NCBI GenBank assembly: GCA_032334055.1
Contig: JAUOZS010000001.1
Location: forward strand, 3,992,001 to 4,056,000
Reading direction: 5' to 3'
DNA from: Selenomonadales bacterium 4137-cl
GTDB taxonomy: Bacteria > Bacillota > Negativicutes > Sporomusales > UBA7701
Length of the DNA: 64,000 nt
Positions 17,200 to 26,037 of the stretch are shown here, in pieces. Both the position numbers and the translations under genes were made by a program. The number at the start of each line of letters is the position of its first letter. Position 1 is the stretch's first letter. The notes beneath the pieces are model-generated. The model did not search any database. It was given only the letters and a program-made list of their open reading frames with translations, and had not been told where the DNA came from.

Positions 17200-18491
17200 T
17201 GAAGCACGCGCCCGTGACGGAACTGACCGTACCTTTACAGGTCGAGCTGCTGCCGGTGGTGACCGGCTGTGTCGAGCAATCGGCGCAGGCCTTCGGGCTG
17301 CAGCGGAGCGAATCGCTGGCCCTGGCGCTGGCGACGGAGGAGGTTTTCTCCTACCTGGCCGCCAAGGCGGCCGTGGGCCAGAGCCTTCGCGTGACCTGCC
17401 GCGGCGGCGGGTACTACGCCGAGGTGGTTTGCCGCTTTCCGGGCCGGGCTCTGCCGGTTAGGGCGCTGAACATCACGGCCGCCGTGGCCGACGACGAAGC
17501 GTCGCTCGAGGAGATGGGCTTTCTGCTGGCGGCGCGGACCGTCGACCGGCTGGCGATTGCCACCGAGGGCGACAGCATGAGCGTGTCGTTCGTCAAGGAG
17601 AAGGCCTATCCGCCGGCGCCGGCGGAGGTTCCCCCGCCGTTCGCCGTCAAAGGCGCGTTTCGCGAGTATGGCGACGAGCCCGAGCTGCTCAAGCAGTTCG
17701 CCAGGCGGGTGACCGCTGCGTACGGTCGGCAGGCGCCGCCTTTTTTCCGCTTCCCGGGCAAGATTGTCGATATGGTGGCGGGCGGCGAATACGGCGCGGT
17801 GATGCTGGCCGACGATAACCGAAATATCGGCGGCGGCATGTTCTGGCGCAAGGACGCGAAAATGGCCGAGGCTTACGGGCCGTACGTTTTCGTCGGGGCG
17901 TCCGGGCTGGCTCGCGACGTCGTCGACGCCTGCCTGCGGAGGTTTGCCCGCACCGGTACGCTCTGCCTGGTTATCCCGGCGGCCACCGCGGAGGCGCCGC
18001 GCGATTACTTCGAACCGCTCGGCCGGCTGCCGCTTACGGCCGCCGACGGCCGCCGCGAGGAAGAGGCCCTGTATCGCCAGCTTGAGGAGGATAACGGGTC
18101 GCTGATCTATGTCCATCCCGCCCTGGCCACGTTCGTGCGGGACGCGTACGACCGTTTGTGCCTGCCCCGCCAGATAGAGGAGGTCGCGAGCTTCGGCGAG
18201 GCCCGGTCGCCGTATTCGGCTTTCGCCGTAAGCATGGACCGGCCGGCGAACAAGGCGGTGCTGTCGCCTATATGGGTCGGCGAGGATGCCGCCGCCAGTC
18301 TGGCCGAACATGTGCGCAGCCTTGAGCGGGAAGGCGTTGTCAATATTTTTTTCAAGCTGGACGCCGGCGTGGCCGGGAAGGCTCTGCTGGGGCCGGCCCT
18401 CCTGGCGGCGGGCTTTCGCCCCCGGCTGATAATCCCCTGGGAGGGACGGGGCGACGTTATCGTCTTTGCCCACCAAGAGGGGGGAGAGTAG
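17199..18491 (+). CDS. RsbW-like domain fused to GNAT-like domain
   Basis: 430 residues. Residues ~1-135 resemble an RsbW/HATPase_c_2 anti-sigma kinase domain: the ALALATEEVFSYL helix occupies the N-box and MGFLLAARTVDRLAI the region of the GLGL helix. The N-box asparagine and the DxGxG loop are not recognisable, so ATP binding is doubtful. Residues ~150-430 are a GNAT-like double domain related to the two paralogues at 6663 and 8001, though without their WFGSDGLLMQQ block. The ATG overlaps the FAD-subunit stop by one base and the next gene's GTG overlaps this stop, so it belongs to the operon. It may be regulatory or a third acyltransferase; I cannot decide. Confidence 0.6.
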   Translation: MKHAPVTELTVPLQVELLPVVTGCVEQSAQAFGLQRSESLALALATEEVFSYLAAKAAVGQSLRVTCRGGGYYAEVVCRFPGRALPVRALNITAAVADDEASLEEMGFLLAARTVDRLAIATEGDSMSVSFVKEKAYPPAPAEVPPPFAVKGAFREYGDEPELLKQFARRVTAAYGRQAPPFFRFPGKIVDMVAGGEYGAVMLADDNRNIGGGMFWRKDAKMAEAYGPYVFVGASGLARDVVDACLRRFARTGTLCLVIPAATAEAPRDYFEPLGRLPLTAADGRREEEALYRQLEEDNGSLIYVHPALATFVRDAYDRLCLPRQIEEVASFGEARSPYSAFAVSMDRPANKAVLSPIWVGEDAAASLAEHVRSLEREGVVNIFFKLDAGVAGKALLGPALLAAGFRPRLIIPWEGRGDVIVFAHQEGGE

Positions 18492-19609
18492 TGAGCGGCC
18501 GTTTCCCGCCCCTGGAGACCCTCGTTCCCCCCCATATCCGCGATATCGAGCCTTATATACCCAGCAAGCCGGACGACGTGCTCGCAAAGATGTTCGGCTG
18601 TCAGATGATTTACCGTCTCAACAATAACGAGAACGCTCTCGGGCCGTCGCCGCAGGCGCTGGCGGCGCTGAGGTCGCTGGACCCCAGGCAGGCGGCGGTT
18701 TATCCGAGCGGTGACGCCTACCATCTCCGCCACAAGCTGGCCGAGCGCTACGGCCATCCTTCGGACGCCTTCCTCGTCGGCAACGGCGCCAACGAGCTGA
18801 TCGCGTTCGTCATCAAGGCCTTCTGCCATGAAGGCGACAATATCGTGACCGCCGACCGGACCTTTACCGTGTACGAATGGGTGGCCGGTTTTTCCGGTTT
18901 TGAAGCGCGATTGGTGCCACTGGCGGACTACGGCTTCGACGACGAGGCCATGCTGGCGGCGGTCGACGACCGCACCAAGATCATTTTCGTCTGCAATCCC
19001 AACAACCCTACCGGCACCTACTGGGACGAGCGGCGGCTCAGGCGCTTCCTCGACCGGGTCGCCGGCCGGCAAATCGTCGTCCTCGACGAGGCTTACGGCG
19101 AGTTCGTCTCGGCGGGGGATTTCCCCGACGGCATGTCGCTTATCAACGAATATCCGAACCTGGTCGTTTTCCGGACTTTTTCCAAGATGTTCGCCCTGGC
19201 GGCACTCAGGATCGGCTATCTGGCCGGCGACGAGCGAGTCGTCGAGGTCATCCGCCGCACTTGCGTGGTGTACTCGGTGAACAGCATCGCCCAGGCGGCA
19301 GCGATAGGGGCGCTGGCGGACGCGGACGACCAAATCGCCCGTACGCGGCGAATGGTGAACGAGGCGAGGGCGTTCCTGCGCGGGGAGCTTGCCCGGCTCG
19401 GCCTGGTTCACTTCGGCGACCAGGCCAACTATATGGTGGTCCGCCTGCCGGTAAGCGATACCCTGGCGTATCGCAAGCTGATGCGGCAGGGAATAATGGT
19501 GAGAACGATGACCGGTTTCCGCTTCCCCAATCATATCCGGGTGACGCTTGGCCCCATCCCGGTCATGGAAAAATTCATCGCCGCGCTGGAGCCGGTGGTG
19601 GCCGGTTAG
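18491..19609 (+). CDS. HisC-like PLP aminotransferase
   Basis: 372 residues of a fold-type I class II aminotransferase: NNNENALGPSPQAL substrate segment, VGNGANELI, CNPNNPTGTYW, and the PLP lysine in FRTFSKMFALAALRIGYL. The nearest relatives are histidinol-phosphate and aromatic aminotransferases, and CobD-type decarboxylases are also similar. No his genes are near, so the substrate is probably the cluster's intermediate, giving an amino group to a ketone or aldehyde, perhaps later acylated by the GNAT-like proteins (inference). GTG start overlaps the previous stop by one base. Confidence 0.88.
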   Translation: MSGRFPPLETLVPPHIRDIEPYIPSKPDDVLAKMFGCQMIYRLNNNENALGPSPQALAALRSLDPRQAAVYPSGDAYHLRHKLAERYGHPSDAFLVGNGANELIAFVIKAFCHEGDNIVTADRTFTVYEWVAGFSGFEARLVPLADYGFDDEAMLAAVDDRTKIIFVCNPNNPTGTYWDERRLRRFLDRVAGRQIVVLDEAYGEFVSAGDFPDGMSLINEYPNLVVFRTFSKMFALAALRIGYLAGDERVVEVIRRTCVVYSVNSIAQAAAIGALADADDQIARTRRMVNEARAFLRGELARLGLVHFGDQANYMVVRLPVSDTLAYRKLMRQGIMVRTMTGFRFPNHIRVTLGPIPVMEKFIAALEPVVAG

Positions 19610-19662
19610 GCGGGCGGGGACGGGGTTTATATCGGAGCGGAGGCATATCTGAGGCGGAAAGG

Positions 19663-20100
19663 ATGGCGTGGATGGCGCGGTTGACGAGGGAGTTTTTCGG
19701 GGGCGGCGAGGTGCTGTTCGTCGGCTATTCCAGCCGGAACGCCGGTTTCAGCCGCAAGGTGTATGAAGCTATTACCGCGGCGGGGATACGCGTTTATCCC
19801 CTCAATCCCAAGGGGAGCGGCGATCCGGCGGTGAAGGTATACCGCAGCCTGGACGAGCTTCCCGCCGTGCCGGCGGCGGCGTACGTGCTGCTGGGCGCGG
19901 GCAAGGCTGGCGGTGTCGTCCGCGAGCTGGCGGCGAGAGGGGTGAAGCGCGTCCTGTTTCACATCGGCAAGACGGCTGACGCGGTCGTGTTGGCGGAGTG
20001 CCGCGCACTCGGGATGGAGACGGCGGTGGCCTGCCCGCTGATGCTGTTCGGCGGCGGCATCCACTGGCTGCACGGTTGGCTCGCCGGCGTGCGGCGGTAG
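19663..20100 (+). CDS. CoA-binding domain protein
   Basis: 145 residues of the CoA_binding (YccU-like) Rossmann domain: EVLFVGYSSRNAGFSRKVYEA at the start, RVYPLNPKGSG, and the final CPLMLFGGGIHWLHGW in place of the usual GCLGDE-type ending. Such proteins bind CoA or nucleotides and lack a known enzymatic role. It is separated by 53 bases from the aminotransferase and followed by a strong terminator, so it is the last gene of the cluster. The start may be ATG 19663 or ATG 19672; the ribosome site GGCGGAAAGG fits the later one slightly better. Confidence 0.75.
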   Translation: MAWMARLTREFFGGGEVLFVGYSSRNAGFSRKVYEAITAAGIRVYPLNPKGSGDPAVKVYRSLDELPAVPAAAYVLLGAGKAGGVVRELAARGVKRVLFHIGKTADAVVLAECRALGMETAVACPLMLFGGGIHWLHGWLAGVRR

Positions 20101-20118
20101 GCCGATTTTCGGGAAGAT

Positions 20119-20152
20119 AACCCCGGCCGGGGATTTCGGCCGGGGTTTCGTC
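20119..20152 (+). terminator. Terminator closing the biosynthetic cluster
   Basis: AACCCCGGCCG (20119-20129) pairs perfectly with CGGCCGGGGTT (20137-20147), followed by TCGTCTT. It lies 19 bases after the CoA-binding gene stop. Confidence 0.85.
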
Positions 20153-20273
20153 TTGGCTGCGCGGGGCTTTCCGGGCGGAGGAGGAATTACCCGGCATATA
20201 TGGAAAATAGTCATTGCGAATAATGTCGGAAGATTTGCAAATATGGCGGTTAAGGCGATTTTCGGAGGTGTAA

Positions 20274-22283
20274 ATGATGAGGCATTTTGTCAGGGTGGGG
20301 TGGCTGCTGGTTTGCCTGCTTTTGGCCGGTATGCCGCTGGCGGCGGCCATGGACTCCGACGCGACGGATGCCAAGGCTGTCGCCCGCACGGAGATCTGGA
20401 AGGATATCGCCGCCGGGGCGACGGGCAACGCCGCCGTCGCCATCATGGACGGCGGGGAAATCGTCTACTCCGAGGGGTTTGGCATGGCCGACCGCGCAGG
20501 GAGCATCCCGGTCGACCGGTACACCATTTTCAACATGGGTTCGGTGAGCAAGGTTTACGCGGCGACGGCGATAATGCTGCTAGTGGATGAGGGCAAGGTG
20601 GAGCTCGACCAGCCGGTGACGCGGTACCTGCCGGAATTCAAAATGGCGGACGAGCGATATAAAGACATAACAGTCAGGATGACGCTCAATCATGCCTCAG
20701 GTATACCCGGCACGACGGGGGCGAATAATTTCGGGTTTGCTTACAACAAGGATGTTTACAAGGATACGCTGGACGCGCTGGCTCTGTCCGACCTGAAGCA
20801 CCGGCCCGGAGAGATGAACCCGTACTGCAACGACGGGTTCACGCTGGCGGAGATGATCGTTGTCCGGGTTTCGGGGCAAAGTTTCCCCGATTTTCTGAAC
20901 GAGCGGATTTTCAAGCCGCTGGGGATTGGCAATACCGGTCCGAGTGTCGGCATGCGGCCGGAGACGAAGAAGGTGAAGGCGGCGAGGTATTATCCGCCGG
21001 GCCGGCTTAATGCCGAGCCGCTGGAAGTTATTTCGCTCCTCGGGGCGGGCGGGTTGTCCGCGTCGGCTGAAGACCTGTGCCGGTTTGCCGATTCGTTCTC
21101 GGGAAAAGGGCCGCAGGTTTTGTCGGCCAGGGCGCTGGCCGAAATGAAGAAGGCGCAGCCGCCGGAATTCAGCGGCAAGCTGCGCGGCCCGGACGTAAGC
21201 TGGGGGCTGGGCTGGGACGTGACCGACCACGAGCGCTACAGGGTGCAGGGGATAAAGGTGCTGGGCAAGAGCGGCGGCACGGGAACGTATACCACGATGA
21301 TGTTCGCCGTGCCTGACAGACGGATCGCGGTGGCGGTGATCGCCACCGGGGCGCGGAGCGGCGCCGTCGCCATCGCCGACAAGGTGCTGGAGGCTTATCT
21401 GGCCGACAAGGGCCTGATGAAGAAGGAAGCCAGGGCGGTGACGCCGCCGGTCAAGGCCGAGCCCATTCCTGCCGGCCTCAAGGCGTACGAGGGGTATTAC
21501 TACGGTGGCGTCCTGATGAGGATGGCTTTCGATACGGAGAAGGGGACGCTGACCGTCTATAAGGTGGAAGATCAGGCCGAAACGACGCTGCTTACGGCGA
21601 AGTATAACGGCGGCTATTTCCACACCGACGGGGGCAAGCTGTATTTTGCCGTCGTCGACGGCCGGCGCTACTTCGTGAAGCATGACCCGGACTGGATGGT
21701 GGATACGATCAGCGGGGAAAAAGTAGAGCCTGTCGCGTCGCCGGTACGGCTTGGCGTGGAGATCGAAGGCCGCGAGTGGCTGCGGCGGAACGCCAAGGCT
21801 TTCGAGGGCATGATGGCTGCGGACGGCAATGTCGTAGAGTCGCGCCTGGTGCCCGCTTTGCCCGGGTACGTGGTGTTCGGCGGGCTGATGAGAGTCGAGT
21901 CGCCGATTTTCGCGGCGATGCCGGTCAAGTCGATGCGCGATTTGGCAGAACTCCGCCTGGTGGACAGGGACGGAGGGCTGTGGGCCTGGTGCGGCGGGGC
22001 GCTATATATGCCGGGCGATATGGCGGCGACGCTGACGGGCGGCGAGGGGCGGCTCGTGATCGGCAAGGAAGGCTACAATGAATGGCTGAAGGTGACGGAA
22101 GACTGTGTGCTGAGTTTCGCGAAGCCGGCGAAGGGCCGGGTGATGGTGTACGACGCCGAGGGGAAACTGTTGTATGACAGCGTGATGGACAGTGGCGAGG
22201 TGTTCGTGGGCGCCGGCGGGTTCGTGGCGCTGACAGGCAACGCCGGGGATGCCTTCACGGTGATGGCGAAGTCCGGTAATTAG
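20274..22283 (+). CDS. Secreted class C beta-lactamase-fold serine hydrolase
   Basis: 669 residues with a signal peptide (WLLVCLLLAGMPLAAAM). The penicillin-binding fold is shown by NMGSVSKVYAAT (SxxK nucleophile motif), PYCNDGFTLAE (YxN) and GKSGGTGTY (KSG/KTG-like). This places it with esterase EstB, D-alanyl aminopeptidase and beta-lactamase-like hydrolases. The region from residue ~400 to the end is a long beta-rich extension of unknown role, seen in some Firmicute peptidase relatives. The ATG follows TTCGGAGGTG. It is extracytoplasmic and single; peptidoglycan, D-peptide or ester substrates are all possible. Confidence 0.85.
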   Translation: MMRHFVRVGWLLVCLLLAGMPLAAAMDSDATDAKAVARTEIWKDIAAGATGNAAVAIMDGGEIVYSEGFGMADRAGSIPVDRYTIFNMGSVSKVYAATAIMLLVDEGKVELDQPVTRYLPEFKMADERYKDITVRMTLNHASGIPGTTGANNFGFAYNKDVYKDTLDALALSDLKHRPGEMNPYCNDGFTLAEMIVVRVSGQSFPDFLNERIFKPLGIGNTGPSVGMRPETKKVKAARYYPPGRLNAEPLEVISLLGAGGLSASAEDLCRFADSFSGKGPQVLSARALAEMKKAQPPEFSGKLRGPDVSWGLGWDVTDHERYRVQGIKVLGKSGGTGTYTTMMFAVPDRRIAVAVIATGARSGAVAIADKVLEAYLADKGLMKKEARAVTPPVKAEPIPAGLKAYEGYYYGGVLMRMAFDTEKGTLTVYKVEDQAETTLLTAKYNGGYFHTDGGKLYFAVVDGRRYFVKHDPDWMVDTISGEKVEPVASPVRLGVEIEGREWLRRNAKAFEGMMAADGNVVESRLVPALPGYVVFGGLMRVESPIFAAMPVKSMRDLAELRLVDRDGGLWAWCGGALYMPGDMAATLTGGEGRLVIGKEGYNEWLKVTEDCVLSFAKPAKGRVMVYDAEGKLLYDSVMDSGEVFVGAGGFVALTGNAGDAFTVMAKSGN

Positions 22284-22346
22284 GAATTATGGGGGCCGGG
22301 TTTTCCCGGCGACTGTAAATTATGCTGCAGGGAGGCATGACAGGAG

Positions 22347-23237
22347 ATGGCAGTGATGGCGAAGGCGGAGGGGATGATAGCTGTTCGCGGCGGCAGGGTG
22401 TGGTATCGTATCGAAGGCCGGGATAAGGCGGGCGTGCCGGTGCTGATCGTGCATGGCGGGCCGGGGGCGCCCCACGATTATCTAGAATCGCTGGCCGCTT
22501 TGGCCGACGAGCGTCCGGTGGTGTTTTACGACCAACTGGGCTGCGGCAACTCCGACCACCCGGACGACCCGACGCTGTGGACGACGGGCAGGTTCGTGGC
22601 GGAACTGGCGGCGGTGCGGGCGGCGCTCGGCCTGGAGGAATTGCATATCCTCGGCCAGTCGTGGGGCACGATGCTGGCGGTCGAGTATATGCTGGCCGAA
22701 AAACCCCGCGGGGTACGCAGTCTGGTCCTGACAGCCCCGTTTCTGAGCGCTCCCCGCTGGATAGCCGACCAGCGGGCCTATCTGGCCGCGATGCCGGCCG
22801 AGGTGCGGCGGGCGGTGGCGGAGGCGGAGGCAAAAGGCGATTACGAGTCGCCCGCGTACCAGGAGGCGGTGACGGCGTTCTACAAAAGGCACCTATGCGT
22901 GCTCGACCCGTGGCCGGAAGCGATGGAGCGGGCGTTCGCGAAGATGGGGATACCGGTCTATCTCAGCATGTTCGGGCCGAGCGAGTTTACCGCCACCGGC
23001 TGCCTCAAGGAGGTCGACCTGGTCGGCCGCCTGAAGGAGATAACCGTGCCGGCGCTGTTTACCTGCGGCAGCCTGGATGAGGCGACACCGGCGGCGACCG
23101 AGCTTTATCACCGCGCGCTGCCGGGGTCGGAGCTGGCGGTGTTCGCGGACGCCGCCCACCAGCATCACCTCGAAAAGCCGGACGAATACCTGGCGACGGT
23201 GCGCGGTTTCCTGGCGCGCGCGGAGGGTCGGGGATAA
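22347..23237 (+). CDS. Proline iminopeptidase-family alpha/beta hydrolase
   Basis: 296 residues. The N-terminal HGGPGAPHDYLESL oxyanion segment, YDQLGCGNSDHP and the nucleophile elbow LGQSWGTMLAVEY (Ser) mark the prolyl iminopeptidase family (S33); the acid lies in TCGSLDEATP and the histidine near DAAHQHHLEKPDEY. These cytosolic peptidases remove N-terminal proline or related residues; several members act on amino-acid amides. The ATG follows GACAGGAG. It sits 63 bases after the serine hydrolase gene and may be co-transcribed, which would fit a shared role in peptide turnover. Confidence 0.88.
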   Translation: MAVMAKAEGMIAVRGGRVWYRIEGRDKAGVPVLIVHGGPGAPHDYLESLAALADERPVVFYDQLGCGNSDHPDDPTLWTTGRFVAELAAVRAALGLEELHILGQSWGTMLAVEYMLAEKPRGVRSLVLTAPFLSAPRWIADQRAYLAAMPAEVRRAVAEAEAKGDYESPAYQEAVTAFYKRHLCVLDPWPEAMERAFAKMGIPVYLSMFGPSEFTATGCLKEVDLVGRLKEITVPALFTCGSLDEATPAATELYHRALPGSELAVFADAAHQHHLEKPDEYLATVRGFLARAEGRG

Positions 23238-23241
23238 GCAA

Positions 23242-23272
23242 AAAAAGAGTTGGACACGGTCCAACTCTTTTT
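23242..23272. terminator. Bidirectional terminator
   Basis: AAAAAGAGTTGGAC (23242-23255), loop ACG, GTCCAACTCTTTTT (23259-23272). Perfect stem with A/T tails on both strands, between convergent genes. Confidence 0.9.
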
Positions 23273-23289
23273 GGGTAGATGGGGTATTA

Positions 23290-23907
23290 TCACCGGCCGT
23301 TAAAAGGTAGGGGGAATTCGAGGATGCCGTAAACATACGCCGCCAGTTCGTAGAGCTGAAAGAAGACGACGGGCCGGCCGTCGGCCGCCAGGTAGAAATC
23401 GGGGTTTTCTCCGATGCCGTCGAAAGTCTGCAGCAGGGGGATGTCGCGCTTTTTGAGCTGGGCGGCGATGGCGGCGTCGATTTTTGCGCGGCCGCCGCCG
23501 GCGTAGGGGACGAGGTCGGTCAGGCGGTATTCGCGGCCGGTGGCGAGGTCGAAGGTGAGGCCGCGCATGTAGGTCATGCCGTGGGCGCCGCCGCTGTACA
23601 GATAGAAGGTCATGGTGAGGCTGAGCAGGCCGTCGCCGTTGTGCCTGACTTCGTATCTGGCCATGGCGACTTCAGCGTCAAGGTGGCGGAATTCGGCGAC
23701 CCGCCGGCCGATGGCGGCGTTGATGGTGTCCTGGGCGGCGGCGTCGGGCAGGCCGACGACCCGTGGGTATTGGAAGTCCAGTACGCCGTCGTGGAGGGTC
23801 TGGGTGACGACGATGGCCGCGGCGGGCTGGGCCGCCGCCGGGGTGGGCGCTGCCGCCATCAGGGCGAGCAGGGTGATTCCGAGGACCAGTTTGGCGAGCG
23901 TTTTCAC
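23290..23907 (-). CDS. Secreted DUF4163/DUF3298 domain protein
   Basis: 205 residues beginning with a signal peptide (KLVLGITLLALMAAAPTPAAA). A DUF4163-like N-terminal segment (DGVLDFQYPRVVGL, ISxINxxI-like spacing) is followed by the DUF3298 core with the YSGGAHGMTY motif and FDLATGREYRLTDLV. These domains occur together in Firmicute envelope proteins, RsiV among them, where they bind lysozyme-like ligands; no transmembrane anti-sigma part is present here. Start is GTG 23907 with AGAGGTG upstream on the minus strand. Confidence 0.8.
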   Translation of the reverse strand: MKTLAKLVLGITLLALMAAAPTPAAAQPAAAIVVTQTLHDGVLDFQYPRVVGLPDAAAQDTINAAIGRRVAEFRHLDAEVAMARYEVRHNGDGLLSLTMTFYLYSGGAHGMTYMRGLTFDLATGREYRLTDLVPYAGGGRAKIDAAIAAQLKKRDIPLLQTFDGIGENPDFYLAADGRPVVFFQLYELAAYVYGILEFPLPFNGR

Positions 23908-23966
23908 GGGTGCGACACCTCTTTCCGACGACTGGGGTTGCGGGACAAAGCCGTGCTTATACTATC

Positions 23967-23975
23967 AGTATACCA
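23967..23975 (-). promoter_or_regulatory. Extended -10 promoter of the DUF3298 gene
   Basis: Minus-strand TGGTATACT gives an extended -10 (TG-N-TATACT) about 60 bases before the GTG start. No good -35 is seen, as is common with extended -10 promoters. Confidence 0.4.
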
Positions 23976-24125
23976 CACCGGCGCTTAATGAAGGGCGCGG
24001 ACCGCGAATAAGCCGTATCGCCTCCGGCGGGCTCGACGACATTGGCGCGCAAGGAATAAGCGGGCGTGGATTGCCGGGCGGGGCGGCAGGAATAAGCGGG
24101 CGAAGGCGAGAAATGAAAGGCACTG

Positions 24126-24998
24126 ATGGAAAGGTATTATTCTGGGCAGGGGGGTCGGATTGTGAACAGGCATTGTATCGATTCGCTGGCCACGGTCGGG
24201 CGCGAGGTGCGGGCCGACATCGTCCGGATGACGGCGGCGGCGGGCTCGGGCCATCCGGGCGGCAGTCTGTCGGCGGTGGAGCTGCTGACGGCGCTTTATT
24301 TCAAGGTTATGCGTCACCGGCCGACGGAGCCGAAGTGGCCCGGACGGGACCGCTTCATATTGTCCAAGGGGCACGCCTGTCCGCTGCTGTATTCGGTGAT
24401 GGCGCGGAGCGGCTATCTGCCGGTCGAGGAGCTGACGTCGCTGCGGAAGTTCGGCAGTTGCCTGCAGGGGCATCCGAGTTGTCTGGCGCTGCCGGCTTTA
24501 GAGGTGTCGAGCGGCTCGCTCGGCCAAGGGCTGTCGATCGCCAACGGGCTGGCGCTGGCGGCGAAGATGAACGGGCAGGAGTTCAGGGTATACTGCCTGA
24601 TGGGCGACGGTGAGCTGCAGGAGGGCCAGGTGTGGGAGGCGGCGATGTCGTCCGCCCACTACAAGCTGGACAACGTGTGCGCGATCGTGGATTACAACGG
24701 CCTGCAGATCGACGGCGACGTGGAGAAGGTGATGGGCTTGGCGCCGCTGGCCGAAAAGTGGCGGGCGTTCAACTGGCATGTCGTCGAGATCGACGGCCAC
24801 GATTACGCCCAGGTGCTGGACGCCTACGAGGAGGCGGCGAGGACCGGGGGCATGCCGACGGTCATCATCGCCAGGACGGTGAAGGGCAAGGGCGTTTCCT
24901 TCATGGAGAACGCCGCCGGCTGGCACGGCAAAGCGCCGGGCGAGGATGAGCTGAAGCGGGCGCTGGACGAAATATACGGGAAGGGGCTGGGACAATGA
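24126..24998 (+). CDS. Transketolase, N-terminal (TPP-binding) subunit
   Basis: 290 residues corresponding to the first domain of transketolase: GSGHPGGSLSAVELLTALYF, LSKGHACPLLYSV and the TPP-binding GDGELQEGQVWEAAMS with following NGLQIDG. Split transketolases are typical of archaea and many Firmicutes. The start is ambiguous: ATG 24126 with AAAGG, or GTG 24162 with a GGGGGGT ribosome site. Its stop overlaps the ATG of the C-terminal subunit. Together they would act in the non-oxidative pentose phosphate pathway or on a related ketose. Confidence 0.92.
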   Translation: MERYYSGQGGRIVNRHCIDSLATVGREVRADIVRMTAAAGSGHPGGSLSAVELLTALYFKVMRHRPTEPKWPGRDRFILSKGHACPLLYSVMARSGYLPVEELTSLRKFGSCLQGHPSCLALPALEVSSGSLGQGLSIANGLALAAKMNGQEFRVYCLMGDGELQEGQVWEAAMSSAHYKLDNVCAIVDYNGLQIDGDVEKVMGLAPLAEKWRAFNWHVVEIDGHDYAQVLDAYEEAARTGGMPTVIIARTVKGKGVSFMENAAGWHGKAPGEDELKRALDEIYGKGLGQ

Positions 24999-25939
24999 GC
25001 GACAAGATGCTGCCGACCAGGGACGGCTACGGCCACGGGCTGGTCGAGCTTGGGGCCGTCAACCCGGAGGTGGTGGTGCTGGACGCCGACCTGGCCAAAT
25101 CCACCCGCTCGGACTGGTTCGCCGCCAAGTACCCGGACCGGTTTTTCGACATGGGCATCGCCGAGCAGGATATGGTGGGCACGGCGGCCGGGCTGGCGCT
25201 GGGCGGAAAAATCCCGTTCGCGACGACGTACGGCGTGTTCCTGGCCGGGCGGGCCTGGGACCAGATCAGGACGACGGTCTGCTACGCCAATCTCAACGTG
25301 AAGATCGCCGGCAACCACGGCGGCATTTCGGTGGGGGCGGACGGCGCGACCCACCAGGCGCTGGAGGATATCGCCCTGATGCGGGTGTTGCCGAATATGA
25401 GGGTGATCGTGCCCTGCGACGCGGTGGAGGCGAAGAAGGCGACGTTAGCCGCTGCGGCGGTGCACGGGCCGTGCTTCCTGCGCTTCGCCCGCGAGGCGAC
25501 GCCGGTTTTCACGGCCGAGGGCGACGGGTTCGAGATCGGCAAAGCGATAACTCTCAGGGAAGGAACGGACGCTACGATTATCGCCTGCGGGCCGATCGTG
25601 TACGAGGCGCTGCTCGCCCATGAGACGCTGAAGGCCAAGGGAATAAGCGCGCGGGTGGTCAACATGCATACCGTCAAGCCGCTGGACGAGGCGGCCGTGC
25701 TGAAGGCCGCCGCCGAGACAGGGGCGATCGTGACCGCCGAGGAACACCAGATCTACGGAGGTCTAGGCGGCGCTGTGGCCGAGGCGCTGGTGCGGCACAT
25801 GCCTGTGCCGGTGGCGATGGTGGGCGTCCGCGACACGTTCGGCGAGTCGGGCACGCCCGAGGAACTGGCGGCCCGCTACGGACTGACGGCCACGGATATT
25901 GTCGCCGCCGTCGTCGAGGCGCTGGAGCGAAAGCAATAA
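24995..25939 (+). CDS. Transketolase, C-terminal subunit
   Basis: 314 residues covering the pyrimidine-binding and C-terminal domains: FFDMGIAEQDMVGTAAGLA carries the TPP-activating Glu, then GGISVGADGATHQALEDIALM and a C-terminal TAEEHQIYGGLGG. The four-base ATGA overlap with the N-terminal subunit indicates coupled synthesis of an alpha2beta2-type enzyme. A terminator follows directly, so the pair forms a two-gene unit. Confidence 0.93.
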   Translation: MSDKMLPTRDGYGHGLVELGAVNPEVVVLDADLAKSTRSDWFAAKYPDRFFDMGIAEQDMVGTAAGLALGGKIPFATTYGVFLAGRAWDQIRTTVCYANLNVKIAGNHGGISVGADGATHQALEDIALMRVLPNMRVIVPCDAVEAKKATLAAAAVHGPCFLRFAREATPVFTAEGDGFEIGKAITLREGTDATIIACGPIVYEALLAHETLKAKGISARVVNMHTVKPLDEAAVLKAAAETGAIVTAEEHQIYGGLGGAVAEALVRHMPVPVAMVGVRDTFGESGTPEELAARYGLTATDIVAAVVEALERKQ

Positions 25940-25978
25940 AAACGGGAGCCAGGTTTAAAAACCTGGCTCCCGTTTTTT
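25938..25978 (+). terminator. Terminator after the transketolase pair
   Basis: AAACGGGAGCCAGGTTT pairs with AAACCTGGCTCCCGTTT (stem about 25939-25976) and is followed by T residues. The hairpin begins at the stop codon. Confidence 0.92.
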
Positions 25979-26037
25979 GCCGGAGTGGCTATAAGACTGT
26001 GCAGGAGGCGGGGTTGCACCAAGCCCGTGCTCCAATT

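Noticed and set aside
18491..19609. Histidine biosynthesis role for the HisC-like enzyme
   Set aside because: No other his gene is nearby and the gene is translationally coupled into the biosynthetic cluster.
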